Source of the DNA: Rhodobacteraceae bacterium LNNU 3342
Lineage (GTDB): Bacteria > Pseudomonadota > Alphaproteobacteria > Rhodobacterales > Rhodobacteraceae
DNA: 64,000 bases
Direction of reading: 5' to 3'
Assembly (NCBI GenBank): GCA_008711135.1
Contig: VUAW01000014.1
Location: 21,251 to 85,250 of the forward strand
Of this stretch, positions 1-9,101 are shown piece by piece. Below the pieces are notes generated by a model. The model saw only the letters and a list, made by a program, of their open reading frames with translations, ran no database searches and was not told the origin of the DNA. Position 1 is the first letter of the stretch. Each line of letters begins with the position of its first letter. Made by a program: the position numbers and the translations under genes.

Positions 1-1342
1 GGCCGGGGAAGGCGTGCTTGACCGCGTTGGTGATCAGTTCGACGGCGATCAGGGCCAGCGGTGCGGCGCTGTCGGGGCTCAGCAGCACGCCGTCCTGAAG
101 GTCCAGATCCACGCTGATGTTGCGTTCCGGCGGGATGACCGCGGAACTCGCGCAGATCTGCCGAAGAAACTGGGCAAAGTCGATGTGGAAGGCGTCTGTC
201 GCCTTGTAAAGCAGGTCATGCACCTCGGCGATGGCATGGACGCGGGCCCGCAGCGCCACGCCATCCACGGCGCCCTGGCGGCGGAGTTGCATGCCGATCA
301 ACCCTTCGATCAGGGCGAGGTTGTTCTTTACCCGGTGGTTCAGTTCCTGCATCAGCTGCACGCGCTGTTCGGCCAGGCGTTCTGCTTCGTCCAACCGTTT
401 CTGATGCGCGATGGCCTTGGCCCGGTTGCGGATGCCACGCCGGGTAAGAACCGCGAGCAGCACGGACAAGGCCGCCGTCGCCCCCATGAGCGCCCAGACC
501 GGCAGCGCCGCCGTCAGCCAGCGTGTGCGGATCAGATCCAGCGGAACGCCAAAGCTTGCAAAGATGGGAAGGTTGCCGATGCGGCTGATGACATAATGGC
601 GTTCGATCCCGTCCGACTGGGCGACAGTTCGATACGTTGCCTCGTCCCGCTCGCGCATGTTCTGCACGGCGGGGGAGTCGCCATCGAGGAGCATCGGCTC
701 GAACGGAACGTTGCGCATCAGGAGCTTGCCGTCGTCGCGCATCAGCGCGGCGCTGAACGCGGGCAGCGAGGCAATCGAGGCGAGGAAATCCGATACCGCG
801 GCCACCGCCACGGCCGAGGCAATCACACCGCGGAAGCCGTCCATCTCGAAGGGGCTGGCGACGATGATTGCGTCTTCCCGGGTGCGGGACATGATGAAGC
901 GGTCGATGTAGATGGTTTCACCTTCCCGGATCGCCTTCAGGTAGTCCCGCTGCCCGATCATGTGGTTGGCGGGGAAGTACCTGCTGGTGGCCAGAACGCG
1001 GCCTTCCAGGTCAAGGACGGTGAGGCCGAGCGTGAAATTCTGCGACGCCTCCAGTGCGCCGAGGAAGAGGTGGAAGTCTTCCTCCTGCAGATATTGCGGG
1101 TCGCGGCCCTGGACATGGGCCTGCGCGGCATCGTGCAGGATGGTCTGGGTTTGTACCACCCGCTGGGTGTATTGGCGGATCAGGGCGACGTTTTCACCGG
1201 CCGTTTCCAACGCGCGGCTTGTCTGTTCGTCATAGGACCAGATGCCCCAGAAGACAGCCCCTACAAGGGGCAGGACAAGGCTGCCCAGCCAGAGTGCCGA
1301 AAGCGCACCGGGTTCCTTTGCATCACTCCGGCTGCCGAACAT
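1..1342 (-). CDS. Sensor histidine kinase, HisKA_2 type, 3' end outside the window
   Basis: Membrane sensor kinase that would phosphorylate a response regulator. The frame is open from an ATG at 1342 to the window edge, giving about 447 residues without a stop. Seen in order: a first membrane segment at about residues 14-31, an extracellular region with Cache-like sequence (LTVLDLEGRVLATSR), a second membrane segment ending near residue 300, then the HisKA_2 phosphoacceptor motif ELNHRVKNNL with His at about 336. The N-box of the ATPase domain (ELITNAVKHAF) is reached just before the edge. The remaining ATP-binding part is missing only because the window stops. The ligand and partner regulator are not visible here. 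Confidence 0.85.
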   Translation of the reverse strand, partial: MFGSRSDAKEPGALSALWLGSLVLPLVGAVFWGIWSYDEQTSRALETAGENVALIRQYTQRVVQTQTILHDAAQAHVQGRDPQYLQEEDFHLFLGALEASQNFTLGLTVLDLEGRVLATSRYFPANHMIGQRDYLKAIREGETIYIDRFIMSRTREDAIIVASPFEMDGFRGVIASAVAVAAVSDFLASIASLPAFSAALMRDDGKLLMRNVPFEPMLLDGDSPAVQNMRERDEATYRTVAQSDGIERHYVISRIGNLPIFASFGVPLDLIRTRWLTAALPVWALMGATAALSVLLAVLTRRGIRNRAKAIAHQKRLDEAERLAEQRVQLMQELNHRVKNNLALIEGLIGMQLRRQGAVDGVALRARVHAIAEVHDLLYKATDAFHIDFAQFLRQICASSAVIPPERNISVDLDLQDGVLLSPDSAAPLALIAVELITNAVKHAFPG

Positions 1343-1393
1343 CAAGATCCCCGCCCAGTCTGCGGGATGTCAGGTGCCCGCCACGGCGGCAAG

Positions 1394-1795
1394 TTATGGC
1401 GAAACCGCCCCCTTGTGAAGCGCTCTCGCAACCACAGGTGGTTCAAGGGCCTTGAAAGCCAGACGGCCGAGATGGCTGCCTTGCAGCAGCGTTACCCCAA
1501 GATCCGTGGGAACCGCGGCTTCATCCGCAGCCGATCCCCCTCGGCGGCGATAGTGATGCAGGGGATACAGAGCATCCCCCCAAGTGCGACATTATCGTGC
1601 GGCCTACGTCTCCGTCGATGCTGCGGATCAGGTACATGTCCAGCTTGACGATATCAGGCCGGGCCAGCAGCGCATTTCTAGAATGGTCCGCGCCGAAATT
1701 CCAACGGCAGCCTTGGCAGGCGATGTTCAGGGGATTCCTTGTGCGGTTTGAGACGGTATTGCCGCACAAGTGTTGCCACGTAATGAACCGGGATC
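1394..1795 (-). pseudogene. Decayed C-terminal fragment of an EAL-domain (cyclic-di-GMP phosphodiesterase) gene
   Basis: No intact frame exists here, but pieces of an EAL domain can be read in order on the minus strand in different frames. They are LVRQYRL, FGADHSRNALLARPDIVKLD, MYLIRSIDGDVGR, CITIAAEG, and DLGVTLLQGSHLGRLAFKAL. In EAL proteins these correspond to the DDFGAG / PDIVKLD / AEGVE / LGV.LLQG blocks. The DDFGAG and AEGVE motifs are damaged and at least two frame changes are needed. The piece abuts the end of the aldehyde oxidase operon, so the rest of the gene was probably lost by deletion. Identification rests on motif order, not on an alignment. Confidence 0.6.
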
Positions 1796-3983
1796 AGCTC
1801 TCGATCTGCATCAGGCCGGCCAGCACCTTGTCGGGCGTTGCGGGCAGGTCTCGGATGCGGACCCCGCAGGCCGCGTGGATCGCGTTGATGACCGAGGCGC
1901 CCGCGCCGCAGATCGACAGCTCGCCGATGCCCTTGGACTGGATGGGGTTGGCCCAGTCGTCGCGTTCGGGCAGCAGGTACACCTCCAGGTCCGGGACGTC
2001 GCGGTTCACGGGGATGTGGAATTCGGCAAGGTCCCGGTTCACCGCATGGCCGTCGCGGGGGTCGTGGATCAGTTCTTCGGTCAGGGCCATGCCGATGCCC
2101 CAGATCAGCCCGCCGTGGCACTGGGACGTGGCCGTCTTTACGTTCAGAACCCGGCCGCAGGCATAGGTGCCCAGCATCCGCCGCACCCGGGTTTCGCCGG
2201 TGACATCGTTCACCGCGACCTCGGCGAAATGGGCGCCATAGGTGGCGTTGCGGGCGATCTTGCCGGAATCGCCGGGTTCCACATGCCCCTCGGTCGTGAT
2301 GGGGGCGTCGAGGATCTGCGACAGGGGGATGGTGCGGTTGGCGTGGATCGCGTGCCCGTCCTTGAGCGTCAGGTCCTCTTCGGCGATCCCAAGCCGCGCC
2401 GCGATCTGACTGCGAATTTCAAGGCAGGCGAGGTAGACCGAGCTGCCCGAAGACGCCGCCCCGAACGACCCGCCCGACCCCGATGCGGGCGGCAGGTCGG
2501 TATCGCCCAGAACGGTTTCCACCTGCGCGACCGGCAGGCCCAGCATTTCCGCCGCGATCTGGGTCAGGATCGCATAGGTCCCGGTGCCGATGTCGGTCAT
2601 GTCGGTTTCCACCTTGGCCCGGCCTTCAGGGGTCAGGGTCACGCGGGCCTCGGATTCCGTCAGCATGTTGACGCGGACGGCGGCGGACATGCCGGTGCCG
2701 ATCCACCATTCGCCTTCGCGGCGGCTGCGGGGTGGTTGGTGGCGCCAGCCAAAGCGCTGGGCGCCCTCGGTCAAGGCCTGGGCCAGCATGTTCGATGAAA
2801 ACGGCTTGCCGTCCAGTGGATCGTGGTCGGGGATGTTGCGCAGGCGGAATTCGACGGGATCGAGGTTCAGGCGATGGGCCATTTCATCCATCGCCACCTC
2901 GAACATGGTGACGCCCACGGCCTCTCCCGGGGCGCGGACGGACCCGCAGGCGATCAGGTTCAGCCGGGCGACTTCATGCACCACCTTCCGGTTCGGCGCG
3001 GCATAGTTGAAGTCGGTCCCCTGTTGCACGGGTTCGGAAAAGGTTTCGCCCGGCAGGTTGCTGACAAGGGCGTCGTGGCCGATGCCCAGCAGGTGGCCAT
3101 CGACATCGGCGGCAAGGCGGATGCGCTGCTGGGTCTGGGACCGGCGGGTGGTCATTTCGAACACCTGCCGCCGGTGCATCACCACCGACACGGGCCGTCC
3201 CAGCATCCGGGCAGCCAGCGCCGCGCCCACTGCCTCGGCCGAAATACCCAGCTTCGATCCGAAACCGCCGCCAACATAGGGCGCCAGCACCCGCACGGCC
3301 GAGGGGTCGATGCCCAGCGCCTCGGCCAGTTGTTTGCGGTTGAACTTGAGCATCTGGTACGCGCCGTGCAGGGTCAGCCGTTCGCCATCCCATTCGGCGA
3401 TGGACGCGTGCGGTTCCATCGGCGCGCTGGACAGGGTGGGGGTGTGGTAGGTTTCGTCCAGCGTCGCGGCGGCCTCGGCCATGGCGGCCTCCAGGTCGCC
3501 AAGGTCGCGCTGCTTCTTTTCAGGGAATTCGGTAGGGGCGGCGTGGGGGTTGATGACGGGGATCGACGGCATGATCCCCACCTCCAGTGTCCAGGCGGCA
3601 TGGGTGGCCTGTTCCAGCGTTTCCGCCACCACCAGCGCCACGGGCTGGCCCACGTATTGTGCCTTGCCTTCGTTGCCGGGCGGGGACTTGGCAATAGCGC
3701 CCTGGGCAGAGTTGCGGGGCAGCCCTTCGGTCAGCACGGCCAGAACGCCCGCCATGCCGCGCACCCGTTCAGTGTCGAAACCGTTCAGCGTACCCACCCG
3801 GGGCGCGCGGACCAGCACGCCATGCACCATGCGGTCTAGGCGCACCTCGGCGGCATAGGTGGCGCGGCCGGTGACCTTCAGCGGCCCGTCCGGCCGGTCA
3901 AGGGGCTGGCCCAGCACGCCCTGCGCCATCCCGTCCAGCCGGCGGTCGGTCTGCGGTCCGTCGATCTTGGCGTGGCGTTTCAT
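1794..3983 (-). CDS. paoC: Aldehyde oxidoreductase, molybdenum cofactor-binding large subunit (PaoC/YagR type)
   Basis: Catalytic subunit of a xanthine oxidase-family heterotrimer that oxidises aldehydes to carboxylic acids with water as oxygen donor. The 729-residue length matches the short PaoC-type large subunits. The N-terminal a/b hammerhead region ([18 protein letters not shown]) is followed by cofactor-binding segments such as GGGFGSKLG and GSVRAPGEA. The active-site Glu is in [10 protein letters not shown] at about residue 688. The start overlaps the stop of the FAD subunit gene in an ATGA, so the three subunits are translationally coupled. The exact aldehyde cannot be told from sequence. 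No XdhC-like maturation factor was found in this window. Confidence 0.9.
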   Translation of the reverse strand: MKRHAKIDGPQTDRRLDGMAQGVLGQPLDRPDGPLKVTGRATYAAEVRLDRMVHGVLVRAPRVGTLNGFDTERVRGMAGVLAVLTEGLPRNSAQGAIAKSPPGNEGKAQYVGQPVALVVAETLEQATHAAWTLEVGIMPSIPVINPHAAPTEFPEKKQRDLGDLEAAMAEAAATLDETYHTPTLSSAPMEPHASIAEWDGERLTLHGAYQMLKFNRKQLAEALGIDPSAVRVLAPYVGGGFGSKLGISAEAVGAALAARMLGRPVSVVMHRRQVFEMTTRRSQTQQRIRLAADVDGHLLGIGHDALVSNLPGETFSEPVQQGTDFNYAAPNRKVVHEVARLNLIACGSVRAPGEAVGVTMFEVAMDEMAHRLNLDPVEFRLRNIPDHDPLDGKPFSSNMLAQALTEGAQRFGWRHQPPRSRREGEWWIGTGMSAAVRVNMLTESEARVTLTPEGRAKVETDMTDIGTGTYAILTQIAAEMLGLPVAQVETVLGDTDLPPASGSGGSFGAASSGSSVYLACLEIRSQIAARLGIAEEDLTLKDGHAIHANRTIPLSQILDAPITTEGHVEPGDSGKIARNATYGAHFAEVAVNDVTGETRVRRMLGTYACGRVLNVKTATSQCHGGLIWGIGMALTEELIHDPRDGHAVNRDLAEFHIPVNRDVPDLEVYLLPERDDWANPIQSKGIGELSICGAGASVINAIHAACGVRIRDLPATPDKVLAGLMQIES

Positions 3984-4963
3984 GCGGTCACCTCTGTCGC
4001 TTCGGCCAGAACGGCGGCGAGCGTGCGTTGCAGAAGGGGGATCTTGAAGTCATTCGCGCCAAAGCCGCGGGCCTGCGCGGTCAGGCGGCTGGCGGCCTCG
4101 GCGAACAGCGCGGGCGAGGGGGGCTGATGCTGCAGGAAGCCTTCGACGGCGCCATCGCGCCAAGGCATATGCGCCACGCCGCCAAAAGCCAGCGCCACAT
4201 GGGCGATCAGCCCATCTTCCACCCGCACCGCCGCCGCGACCGACACCAGCGCAAAGGCATAGGACGCCCGGTCGCGGACCTTGCGGTAGATCTGCCGGCC
4301 ACCCACGGGCGCGGGCAGGATGACGGCGGTGATCAGCTCGCCGGGTTCAAGGATGTTTTCCACATGCGGCGTGTCACCGGGCAGGCAGTAGAAATCGGCC
4401 AGCGCCACGCGGCGGCGGCTGCCATTGGGGGAAAGGAGTTCGAGTTCGGCATCCAGCGCCCGCAGCGCCACGGCCATGTCACTGGGATGGGTGGCGATGC
4501 AGTGTTCGCTGGTGCCAAGGATGGCGTGGTTGCGGTTCACGCCGTGGATCGCCGAGCAGCCATCGCCGAGGGTGCGCTTGTTGCAGGGCGTGTCACGGTC
4601 ATGGAAGTAGTAGCAGCGGGTACGTTGCAGCAGGTTGCCGCCCGTGGTCGCCTTGTTACGCAACTGCCCAGTGGCCCCGGCCAGAAGCGCGCGGGACAAA
4701 AGCGGGTAGTCCCGGCGCACGCGCGGGTCGGCGGCAAGGTCGCTGTTGGGGACGAGCGCGCCGATGCGCAGGCCGTCGCCGTCAGCCTCGATCCCGCCAA
4801 GGTCGAGCCGGGTGATATCGACCAGCCGGGCGGGGGCCAGAACCTCGAGCTTCATGAGGTCGAGGAGGTTGGTGCCGCCGGCGATGAACATGGTTTCCGG
4901 GGCGGCGGCGGCCTGAACGGCGGCATCGGGGCTTTCGGCGCGAAGGTAGTCGAACGGCCTCAT
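3980..4963 (-). CDS. paoB: Aldehyde oxidoreductase, FAD-binding subunit with extra 4Fe-4S site (PaoB/YagS type)
   Basis: Middle subunit that passes electrons between the 2Fe-2S protein and FAD. The 327 residues start with the FAD-binding segment [13 protein letters not shown] (about 26-38) and continue with [18 protein letters not shown] (about 96-113). Four cysteines at about 117, 127, 136 and 155 ([28 protein letters not shown]) match the extra 4Fe-4S site known from E. coli PaoB, which ordinary xanthine dehydrogenase FAD subunits lack. This supports a PaoABC-type enzyme over a generic xanthine dehydrogenase. Both ends overlap the neighbouring subunit genes by four bases. Confidence 0.9.
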   Translation of the reverse strand: MRPFDYLRAESPDAAVQAAAAPETMFIAGGTNLLDLMKLEVLAPARLVDITRLDLGGIEADGDGLRIGALVPNSDLAADPRVRRDYPLLSRALLAGATGQLRNKATTGGNLLQRTRCYYFHDRDTPCNKRTLGDGCSAIHGVNRNHAILGTSEHCIATHPSDMAVALRALDAELELLSPNGSRRRVALADFYCLPGDTPHVENILEPGELITAVILPAPVGGRQIYRKVRDRASYAFALVSVAAAVRVEDGLIAHVALAFGGVAHMPWRDGAVEGFLQHQPPSPALFAEAASRLTAQARGFGANDFKIPLLQRTLAAVLAEATEVTA

Positions 4964-5463
4964 GCCTGTTCCCCCAGGCTTTGGCGGATCGCATTGACGA
5001 TGCCGGGATAGCAGGAACAGCGGCAGAGGTTGCCGCTCATCCGTTCGGCGATTTCGTCACGGGTAAGTTCGGGGTCGGCAGTGAGGTCATCGGTCACGTG
5101 GCTGGGCCAGCCCTGGCGCAGTTCCTCGGCCATGCCCACGGCGGAACAGATCTGGCCGGGGGTGCAATAGCCGCACTGAAAGCCGTCGTGTTCGATGAAG
5201 GCCTGTTGCAGCGGGGTCAACCCGTCGGCGCCGATGCCCTCGATCGTGGTGATGTCATCACCGTCATGCATGCAGGCCAGCGTCAGGCAGGCGTTGATCC
5301 GGCGTCCGTTCAGCAGGACCGTACAGGCACCGCACTGGCCGTGGTCGCAGCCCTTTTTCGTACCGGTGAGGTGAAGGTGGTGACGCAGCGCGTCCAGCAG
5401 GCTGACCCGTGGGTCAAGGTCGAGGTCATGGCTTTCGCCATTGACGCGTAGCGTGATGTTCAT
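4960..5463 (-). CDS. paoA: Aldehyde oxidoreductase, 2Fe-2S subunit (PaoA/YagT type)
   Basis: Small iron-sulfur subunit of 167 residues with two 2Fe-2S sites. The plant-ferredoxin site has Cys at about 39, 44, 47 and 59 ([10 protein letters not shown]...NAC). The second site is in [10 protein letters not shown] and [11 protein letters not shown]. coli PaoA has a Tat signal peptide. This protein starts directly with the ferredoxin fold (MNITLRVNG), and an in-frame stop eight codons upstream of the ATG rules out a longer form, so the enzyme is probably cytoplasmic. It is the first gene of the operon, and a 20-bp palindrome lies just upstream. Confidence 0.92.
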   Translation of the reverse strand: MNITLRVNGESHDLDLDPRVSLLDALRHHLHLTGTKKGCDHGQCGACTVLLNGRRINACLTLACMHDGDDITTIEGIGADGLTPLQQAFIEHDGFQCGYCTPGQICSAVGMAEELRQGWPSHVTDDLTADPELTRDEIAERMSGNLCRCSCYPGIVNAIRQSLGEQA

Positions 5464-5478
5464 GGTGGCCCCGTCCGC

Positions 5479-5498
5479 TTCCGTTCACTGGAACGGAA
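5479..5498. promoter_or_regulatory. Perfect palindrome, candidate repressor operator of the aldehyde oxidoreductase operon
   Basis: TTCCGTTC-ACTG-GAACGGAA is a perfect 8-bp inverted repeat around a 4-bp centre, 16 bases upstream of the paoA start. Size and symmetry fit a TetR-family operator. No TetR-like gene lies in this window, so the regulator is unknown. The element has no T-tract on either strand and is not a convincing terminator. Confidence 0.5.
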
Positions 5499-5524
5499 CG
5501 GCCCGCGCGCCGTGTTGTTCCAGC

Positions 5525-5626
5525 TTAACGCTGGTGTCGGACCACATAAAGCAGCAGCCCGCCGATCATCAGCCCGGCGACCGGGGTAATGAGGATCAGG
5601 GCAACTTCCGCGATCGTATCCGTCAT
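5525..5626 (-). CDS. 33-residue single-pass membrane protein
   Basis: Too short for most gene finders. The ATG at 5626 overlaps the TGA of the upstream 73-residue gene (ATGA). The product begins MTDTIAEVALILITPV and ends LLLYVVRHQR. A single hydrophobic helix of about 20 residues is followed by a short basic tail, which predicts a cytoplasmic C-terminus. Translational coupling to another small membrane protein suggests that the two work together. No known family is recognised and the function is unknown. Confidence 0.6.
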   Translation of the reverse strand: MTDTIAEVALILITPVAGLMIGGLLLYVVRHQR

Positions 5627-5844
5627 GGTTCCAGTCTCCCAAGGATCAATCTTGCTATCCAATGTAGGGCAAGGGCGGTCACAAAGCAAATGATGGCGGC
5701 GATCGCCACGGCAAGCGACGGTGCGCCCTGCTGGCTGAAGCCCGAAAACACCGGCGCGAGACCACCCACGGCAAAGACGGCGACCCCGATCCCGTTGAGG
5801 AAGGTCGCCGTCAGCTTGATCTGTTCGTTCCTGATGAGGGACAA
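5623..5844 (-). CDS. 73-residue membrane protein with two predicted helices, TTG start
   Basis: The frame starts at a TTG preceded by GGAGG at 5-base spacing, and no ATG or GTG fits as well. The product begins MSLIRNEQIKLTATFLNG and has two hydrophobic segments at about residues 14-34 and 42-66, ending LILGRLEP. It lies 13 bases behind the ABC-F gene on the same strand and overlaps the 33-residue gene downstream, so the three may be co-transcribed. The family is not recognised and no function is proposed. Confidence 0.65.
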   Translation of the reverse strand: MSLIRNEQIKLTATFLNGIGVAVFAVGGLAPVFSGFSQQGAPSLAVAIAAIICFVTALALHWIARLILGRLEP

Positions 5845-5857
5845 GGGTTCCTCCCGG

Positions 5858-7702
5858 TCAGCCGCCCGCGGATTCGAGCCGTTCCTGTGCCTTGAGCCAC
5901 AGCGCCTCGGCCCGGTCGAGCCCGTCCATCACCTCGGCATACTTCTTTTGCCAGGTTTCCATTTCCCCGATCCGTTCGGGTTCATAAAGGGCGGGATCGG
6001 CCAGCTTCTTCGCCAGCTTGTCGCGCATGTCGTTGAGCTTGGTCAGACGATCCTCGCACTTGCGGACCTCGGACCGCAGGTCGCTGATTTCCTCGCGCGT
6101 GGCGCGTTTCTTTTCGGCCTTGGGCTTTTCGGGCTTCGGCTCCTCGCTTTGCAGCAGCGACTTGCGGTAGGTTTCGAGATCCTCTTCGTAGGGGGCAACG
6201 GCGCCGCCCTTGACCAGCCAGAGCCGGTCGGCCACGAGGCTGAGAAGGTGCATGTCGTGGCTGACAAGGATCACCGCGCCAGAATAGTCGGTGAGGGCGT
6301 TCACCAGTGCCTCACGCGACTCGATGTCGAGGTGGTTGGTCGGTTCGTCGAGGATCAGGAGGTGGGGGGCGTCGAGCGTGGCCAGCAGGAGCGAGAGCCG
6401 CGCCTTTTGCCCGCCCGAAAGCCGCCCGACCTCGGTTTCCGCCTGCGCGGCCATCAGGCCGAAGGAGGCCAGCCGGGCGCGCAGTTTGGGCTGCCCTTCG
6501 CCGGGGCGCTGGCGCATGACGTGCTGAAGCGGCGTTTCATCAAGGTGAAGTTCATCGACCTGGTGCTGGGCGAAATAGCCGATCCGCAGCTTGGATGACC
6601 GCGTGGTCTTGCCGCCCATCGGTTCAAGCTTGCCGGCGAGCAGCTTGGACAGGGTGGATTTCCCTTCGCCATTCCGGCCCAGAAGGGCGATGCGGTCGTC
6701 CTGGTCGATGCGCAGGTTCAGCTTGCGCAGGATGGCCTTGCCGTCATAGCCCACGGCCACGTCTTCCAGCGCGATGATTGGGGGCGACAGTTCCTCGGGC
6801 GCGGGGAAGGTGAAGACGTGTTTCGCGGCCTCTTCGGGCGCCGTGATCGGCGTCATCTTTTCCAGCATCTTGACGCGGCTTTGCGCCTGCTTGGCCTTGG
6901 ACGCCTTGGCCTTGAAGCGGTCAACGAAGCTTTGCAGGTGCGCGCGGCGGGCTTCCTGCTTCTTTGCCTCGGCGGCCAGCACGGCGCGCTGTTCGGCGCG
7001 GGTGCGGGCAAAGGTGTCATAGCCGCCCTGGTAGAGCGTGAGCTTCCGTTCATCGAGGTGCAGGATCGCGCCGACCGCCCGGTTCAGCAGGCCGCGGTCG
7101 TGGCTGATGATCAGCACGGTATGCGGGTATTTCGCGAGGTAGCTTTCCAGCCACAGCGCGCCTTCGAGGTCGAGGTAGTTGGTCGGTTCGTCCAGCAGCA
7201 GCAGGTCGGGCTGGGCGAAAAGCACGCCGGCCAGCGCCACGCGCATCCGCCAGCCGCCGGAATAGTCCGAGCAGGGGCGAAGCTGGTCTTCGGGTTCGAA
7301 CCCCAGGCCGCGGAGGATGGAACTCGCGCGGCCCTCGGCCGACCAGGCGTCGATGTCCGAAAGCCGGGCGTGGATTTCGGCGATGCGGGAGGGGTCGGTC
7401 GCTGTTTCCGATTCCGCCAGTAGGCTGGCGCGTTCGGTGTCGGCGGCCAGCACCGTGTCGATCAGCGAGGTGGCGGACGACGGCACCTCTTGCGCGACGC
7501 CGCCGATGCGGGCGCGGGCGGGCAGAGATATCTCGCCCCCCTCCAGCGCAAGCTCGCCGCGGATGATGCGGAAGAGCGTGGTTTTCCCGGCACCGTTCCG
7601 GCCGACGAGGCCGACCTTGTGGCCAGTTGGGATCATGGCGCCCGCGCCTTCGAAAAGGGGGCGGCCTTCGACGGAATAGGTGATGTCGCGAATGGTCAGC
7701 AT
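5858..7702 (-). CDS. ABC-F family ATPase (YheS/Uup-like)
   Basis: Soluble tandem ATPase of the ABC-F class, whose members act on ribosomes. It has no membrane segment. Two nucleotide-binding domains are visible. The first has Walker [14 protein letters not shown], signature YSGGWRMR and Walker [14 protein letters not shown]. The second has Walker [14 protein letters not shown], signature LSGGQKAR and Walker [14 protein letters not shown]. Between them is the charged linker typical of ABC-F proteins. A Lys/Glu-rich coiled-coil C-terminus (about residues 535-614) resembles YheS/Uup tails. The chosen ATG at 7702 has GGGGGT in front, and the frame extends 21 codons further upstream without a better signal. 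About 614 residues. Confidence 0.9.
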   Translation of the reverse strand: MLTIRDITYSVEGRPLFEGAGAMIPTGHKVGLVGRNGAGKTTLFRIIRGELALEGGEISLPARARIGGVAQEVPSSATSLIDTVLAADTERASLLAESETATDPSRIAEIHARLSDIDAWSAEGRASSILRGLGFEPEDQLRPCSDYSGGWRMRVALAGVLFAQPDLLLLDEPTNYLDLEGALWLESYLAKYPHTVLIISHDRGLLNRAVGAILHLDERKLTLYQGGYDTFARTRAEQRAVLAAEAKKQEARRAHLQSFVDRFKAKASKAKQAQSRVKMLEKMTPITAPEEAAKHVFTFPAPEELSPPIIALEDVAVGYDGKAILRKLNLRIDQDDRIALLGRNGEGKSTLSKLLAGKLEPMGGKTTRSSKLRIGYFAQHQVDELHLDETPLQHVMRQRPGEGQPKLRARLASFGLMAAQAETEVGRLSGGQKARLSLLLATLDAPHLLILDEPTNHLDIESREALVNALTDYSGAVILVSHDMHLLSLVADRLWLVKGGAVAPYEEDLETYRKSLLQSEEPKPEKPKAEKKRATREEISDLRSEVRKCEDRLTKLNDMRDKLAKKLADPALYEPERIGEMETWQKKYAEVMDGLDRAEALWLKAQERLESAGG

Positions 7703-7840
7703 GTGCACCCCCTGCACCATCCCCGTGGGCGCGTCAATCGCCTTGCACTGTGGGGTCCTTTTCAAGGCCGCGGCCCCATGGTAGCAGGACGGCGCATTTC
7801 ACCCCGGGGCGCGTGGCGCCCCCCGAAGAACGAGGCGACC

Positions 7841-8263
7841 ATGGCCACTGAACGCACGCTTTCCATCATCAAGCCCGACGCGACCCGTCGCAACCTGACC
7901 GGCAAGATCAACGCCAAGTTCGAGGATGCTGGCCTGCGGATCATCGCGCAGAAGCGTATCCACCTGACCCAGGCACAAGCCGGCAAGTTCTATGAAGTGC
8001 ACGCCGAGCGTCCCTTCTATGGTGAGCTGTGCGAGTTCATGGCCTCCGAGCCGGTTGTCGTGCAGGTGCTGGAAGGCGAAGGCGCCGTGGCCAAGAACCG
8101 CGAAGTGATGGGCGCAACCAACCCGGCCGAAGCCGCCGAGGGCACCATCCGCAAGGAATTCGCGCTGTCGATCGGCGAGAACTCGGTCCACGGGTCGGAC
8201 TCGGCTGAGAACGCCGCGATCGAGATCGCCTACTTCTTCTCCGGTCTCGAACTGGTCGGCTAA
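7841..8263 (+). CDS. ndk: Nucleoside diphosphate kinase
   Basis: Transfers the gamma phosphate from ATP to nucleoside diphosphates through a phosphohistidine. The 140-residue length is standard. Family motifs are [15 protein letters not shown] at the N-terminus and the active-site block [12 protein letters not shown] with catalytic His at about 117. The ATG at 7841 follows a purine-rich GAAGAACGAGG, and longer in-frame starts upstream would add sequence not seen in the family. It is divergent from the ABC-F gene and followed directly by a strong intrinsic terminator. Confidence 0.96.
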   Translation: MATERTLSIIKPDATRRNLTGKINAKFEDAGLRIIAQKRIHLTQAQAGKFYEVHAERPFYGELCEFMASEPVVVQVLEGEGAVAKNREVMGATNPAEAAEGTIRKEFALSIGENSVHGSDSAENAAIEIAYFFSGLELVG

Positions 8264-8284
8264 GCGATTGCGTCACGCAATTGG

Positions 8285-8313
8285 GCCGCCCCTGGTGACC
8301 GGGGCGGCTTTTT
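8285..8313 (+). terminator. Intrinsic terminator of ndk
   Basis: GCCGCCCC at 8285-8292 pairs perfectly with GGGGCGGC at 8301-8308 around an 8-base loop, followed by five T. It starts 21 bases behind the ndk stop. The converging minus-strand gene ends at the edge of this hairpin. Confidence 0.88.
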
Positions 8314-8674
8314 CATGCGCGTGGAGCGGGTTCCAGTACGCCAAGCTCGCGCAGGGCCGCGTCAAGCCGGCGGCGGGCGACCAGGTCGGGATCGGCCGCG
8401 ACACGGGCCTTGATTTCGTCGAAGCGCTGACGGAGTGCAGCTTTCTCGGCCCGCGGCAATCGTTCCAGGGGCGGCCCTGCAACGCCATGACCAGCACGTA
8501 ATAGCTGATGAAATGCGGGCGCTGACCGTTCTCGATCAGCTTCTGGTAGGCCGCGTCGGCGCCAAGGGCGCGCAATTGGCCGACATTGGTGATGCCGACG
8601 CGGGCAAAGGCATCCTCGGTCGCAGGGCCGAGGTTGCGGAGCGAGGATATGGGTTCCGGTGGGGCGTCTGGCAT
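8313..8674 (-). pseudogene. TfoX/Sxy C-terminal-domain protein with a one-base frameshift
   Basis: The first part from the ATG at 8674 reads as a TfoX C-terminal domain (helix-hairpin-helix): SSLRNLGPATEDAFARVGI, LRALGADAAYQKL, HFISYYVLVMALQGRPWND. At about 8460 the family-like sequence switches to the next frame and continues as LPRAEKAALRQRFDEIK to ALRELGVLEPAPRA with a stop at 8313. Inserting one base after the GA of GATTGCCGC would restore a single frame of about 120 residues. The original frame instead runs on into the ndk terminator region. This is either a real loss of function or a sequencing error. Proteins of this type consist of the TfoX C-terminal domain alone, and their role is not settled. 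Confidence 0.7.
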
Positions 8675-8732
8675 TGGGCTGATCCTGCTGGTTCGCCCGG
8701 ATGATGCGGCAGCGTCCCCGGCCCGGCAAGCC

Positions 8733-8825
8733 TCAGATCGCGGCCCAGTCCCGGAAGGTCACCGGCTTGGGGGCAGGCTCGGGCTTTTGGGGGGCGGGAC
8801 GGGGAACGCTAGGCTGCTGGTTCAT
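8733..8825 (-). CDS. 30-residue proline-rich small protein
   Basis: A short frame upstream of the TfoX-domain gene on the same strand. It begins MNQQPSVPRPAPQKPE and ends PVTFRDWAAI. It is rich in Pro, Lys and Gln, with an aromatic, hydrophobic end. There is no signal peptide or membrane segment. The 58-base gap to the TfoX-domain ATG would allow co-transcription. The family is not recognised. Support comes from the clean start and stop and protein-like composition only. Confidence 0.45.
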   Translation of the reverse strand: MNQQPSVPRPAPQKPEPAPKPVTFRDWAAI

Positions 8826-9101
8826 GGTACACTCTGAAGGTTGAACGCGATGGTCGCGCGGTTGCTTTGCTGCAGTGTGGGTATTCTGACAAGATGGTTC
8901 ACGCGGTGGTGCGCATCACGGCTGTGTGAGCGTCCGTGGCCCCATCTGCCTTTTGCGCCGCGCAGCGGCGCCCGGCCCAACGGGATGAGATGCGCCTGCA
9001 TCGAAGACGGGCGGGAGCGCCCCGCCCCGGCAGTGGCTTGGGCTTCGCGGCGGGCTGTGCTTCAGTCGATTGGTTCGAGCGGTTTGGCAGAGGAGAGCGG
9101 G

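Noticed and set aside
14..1648. A 544-residue open frame on the plus strand
   Set aside because: It lies opposite the sensor kinase and the EAL relic, has no recognisable motif, and the minus strand gives clear HisKA_2 and Cache-like motifs.
1770..3839. Long open frames on the plus strand across the aldehyde oxidoreductase genes
   Set aside because: Antisense shadows of paoC caused by high GC. His- and Gly-rich sequence without domains.
8841..9101. N-terminal extension of the ureohydrolase by 87 residues
   Set aside because: The extension has no family similarity, and the ATG at 9102 has a good ribosome site and fits the normal protein length.
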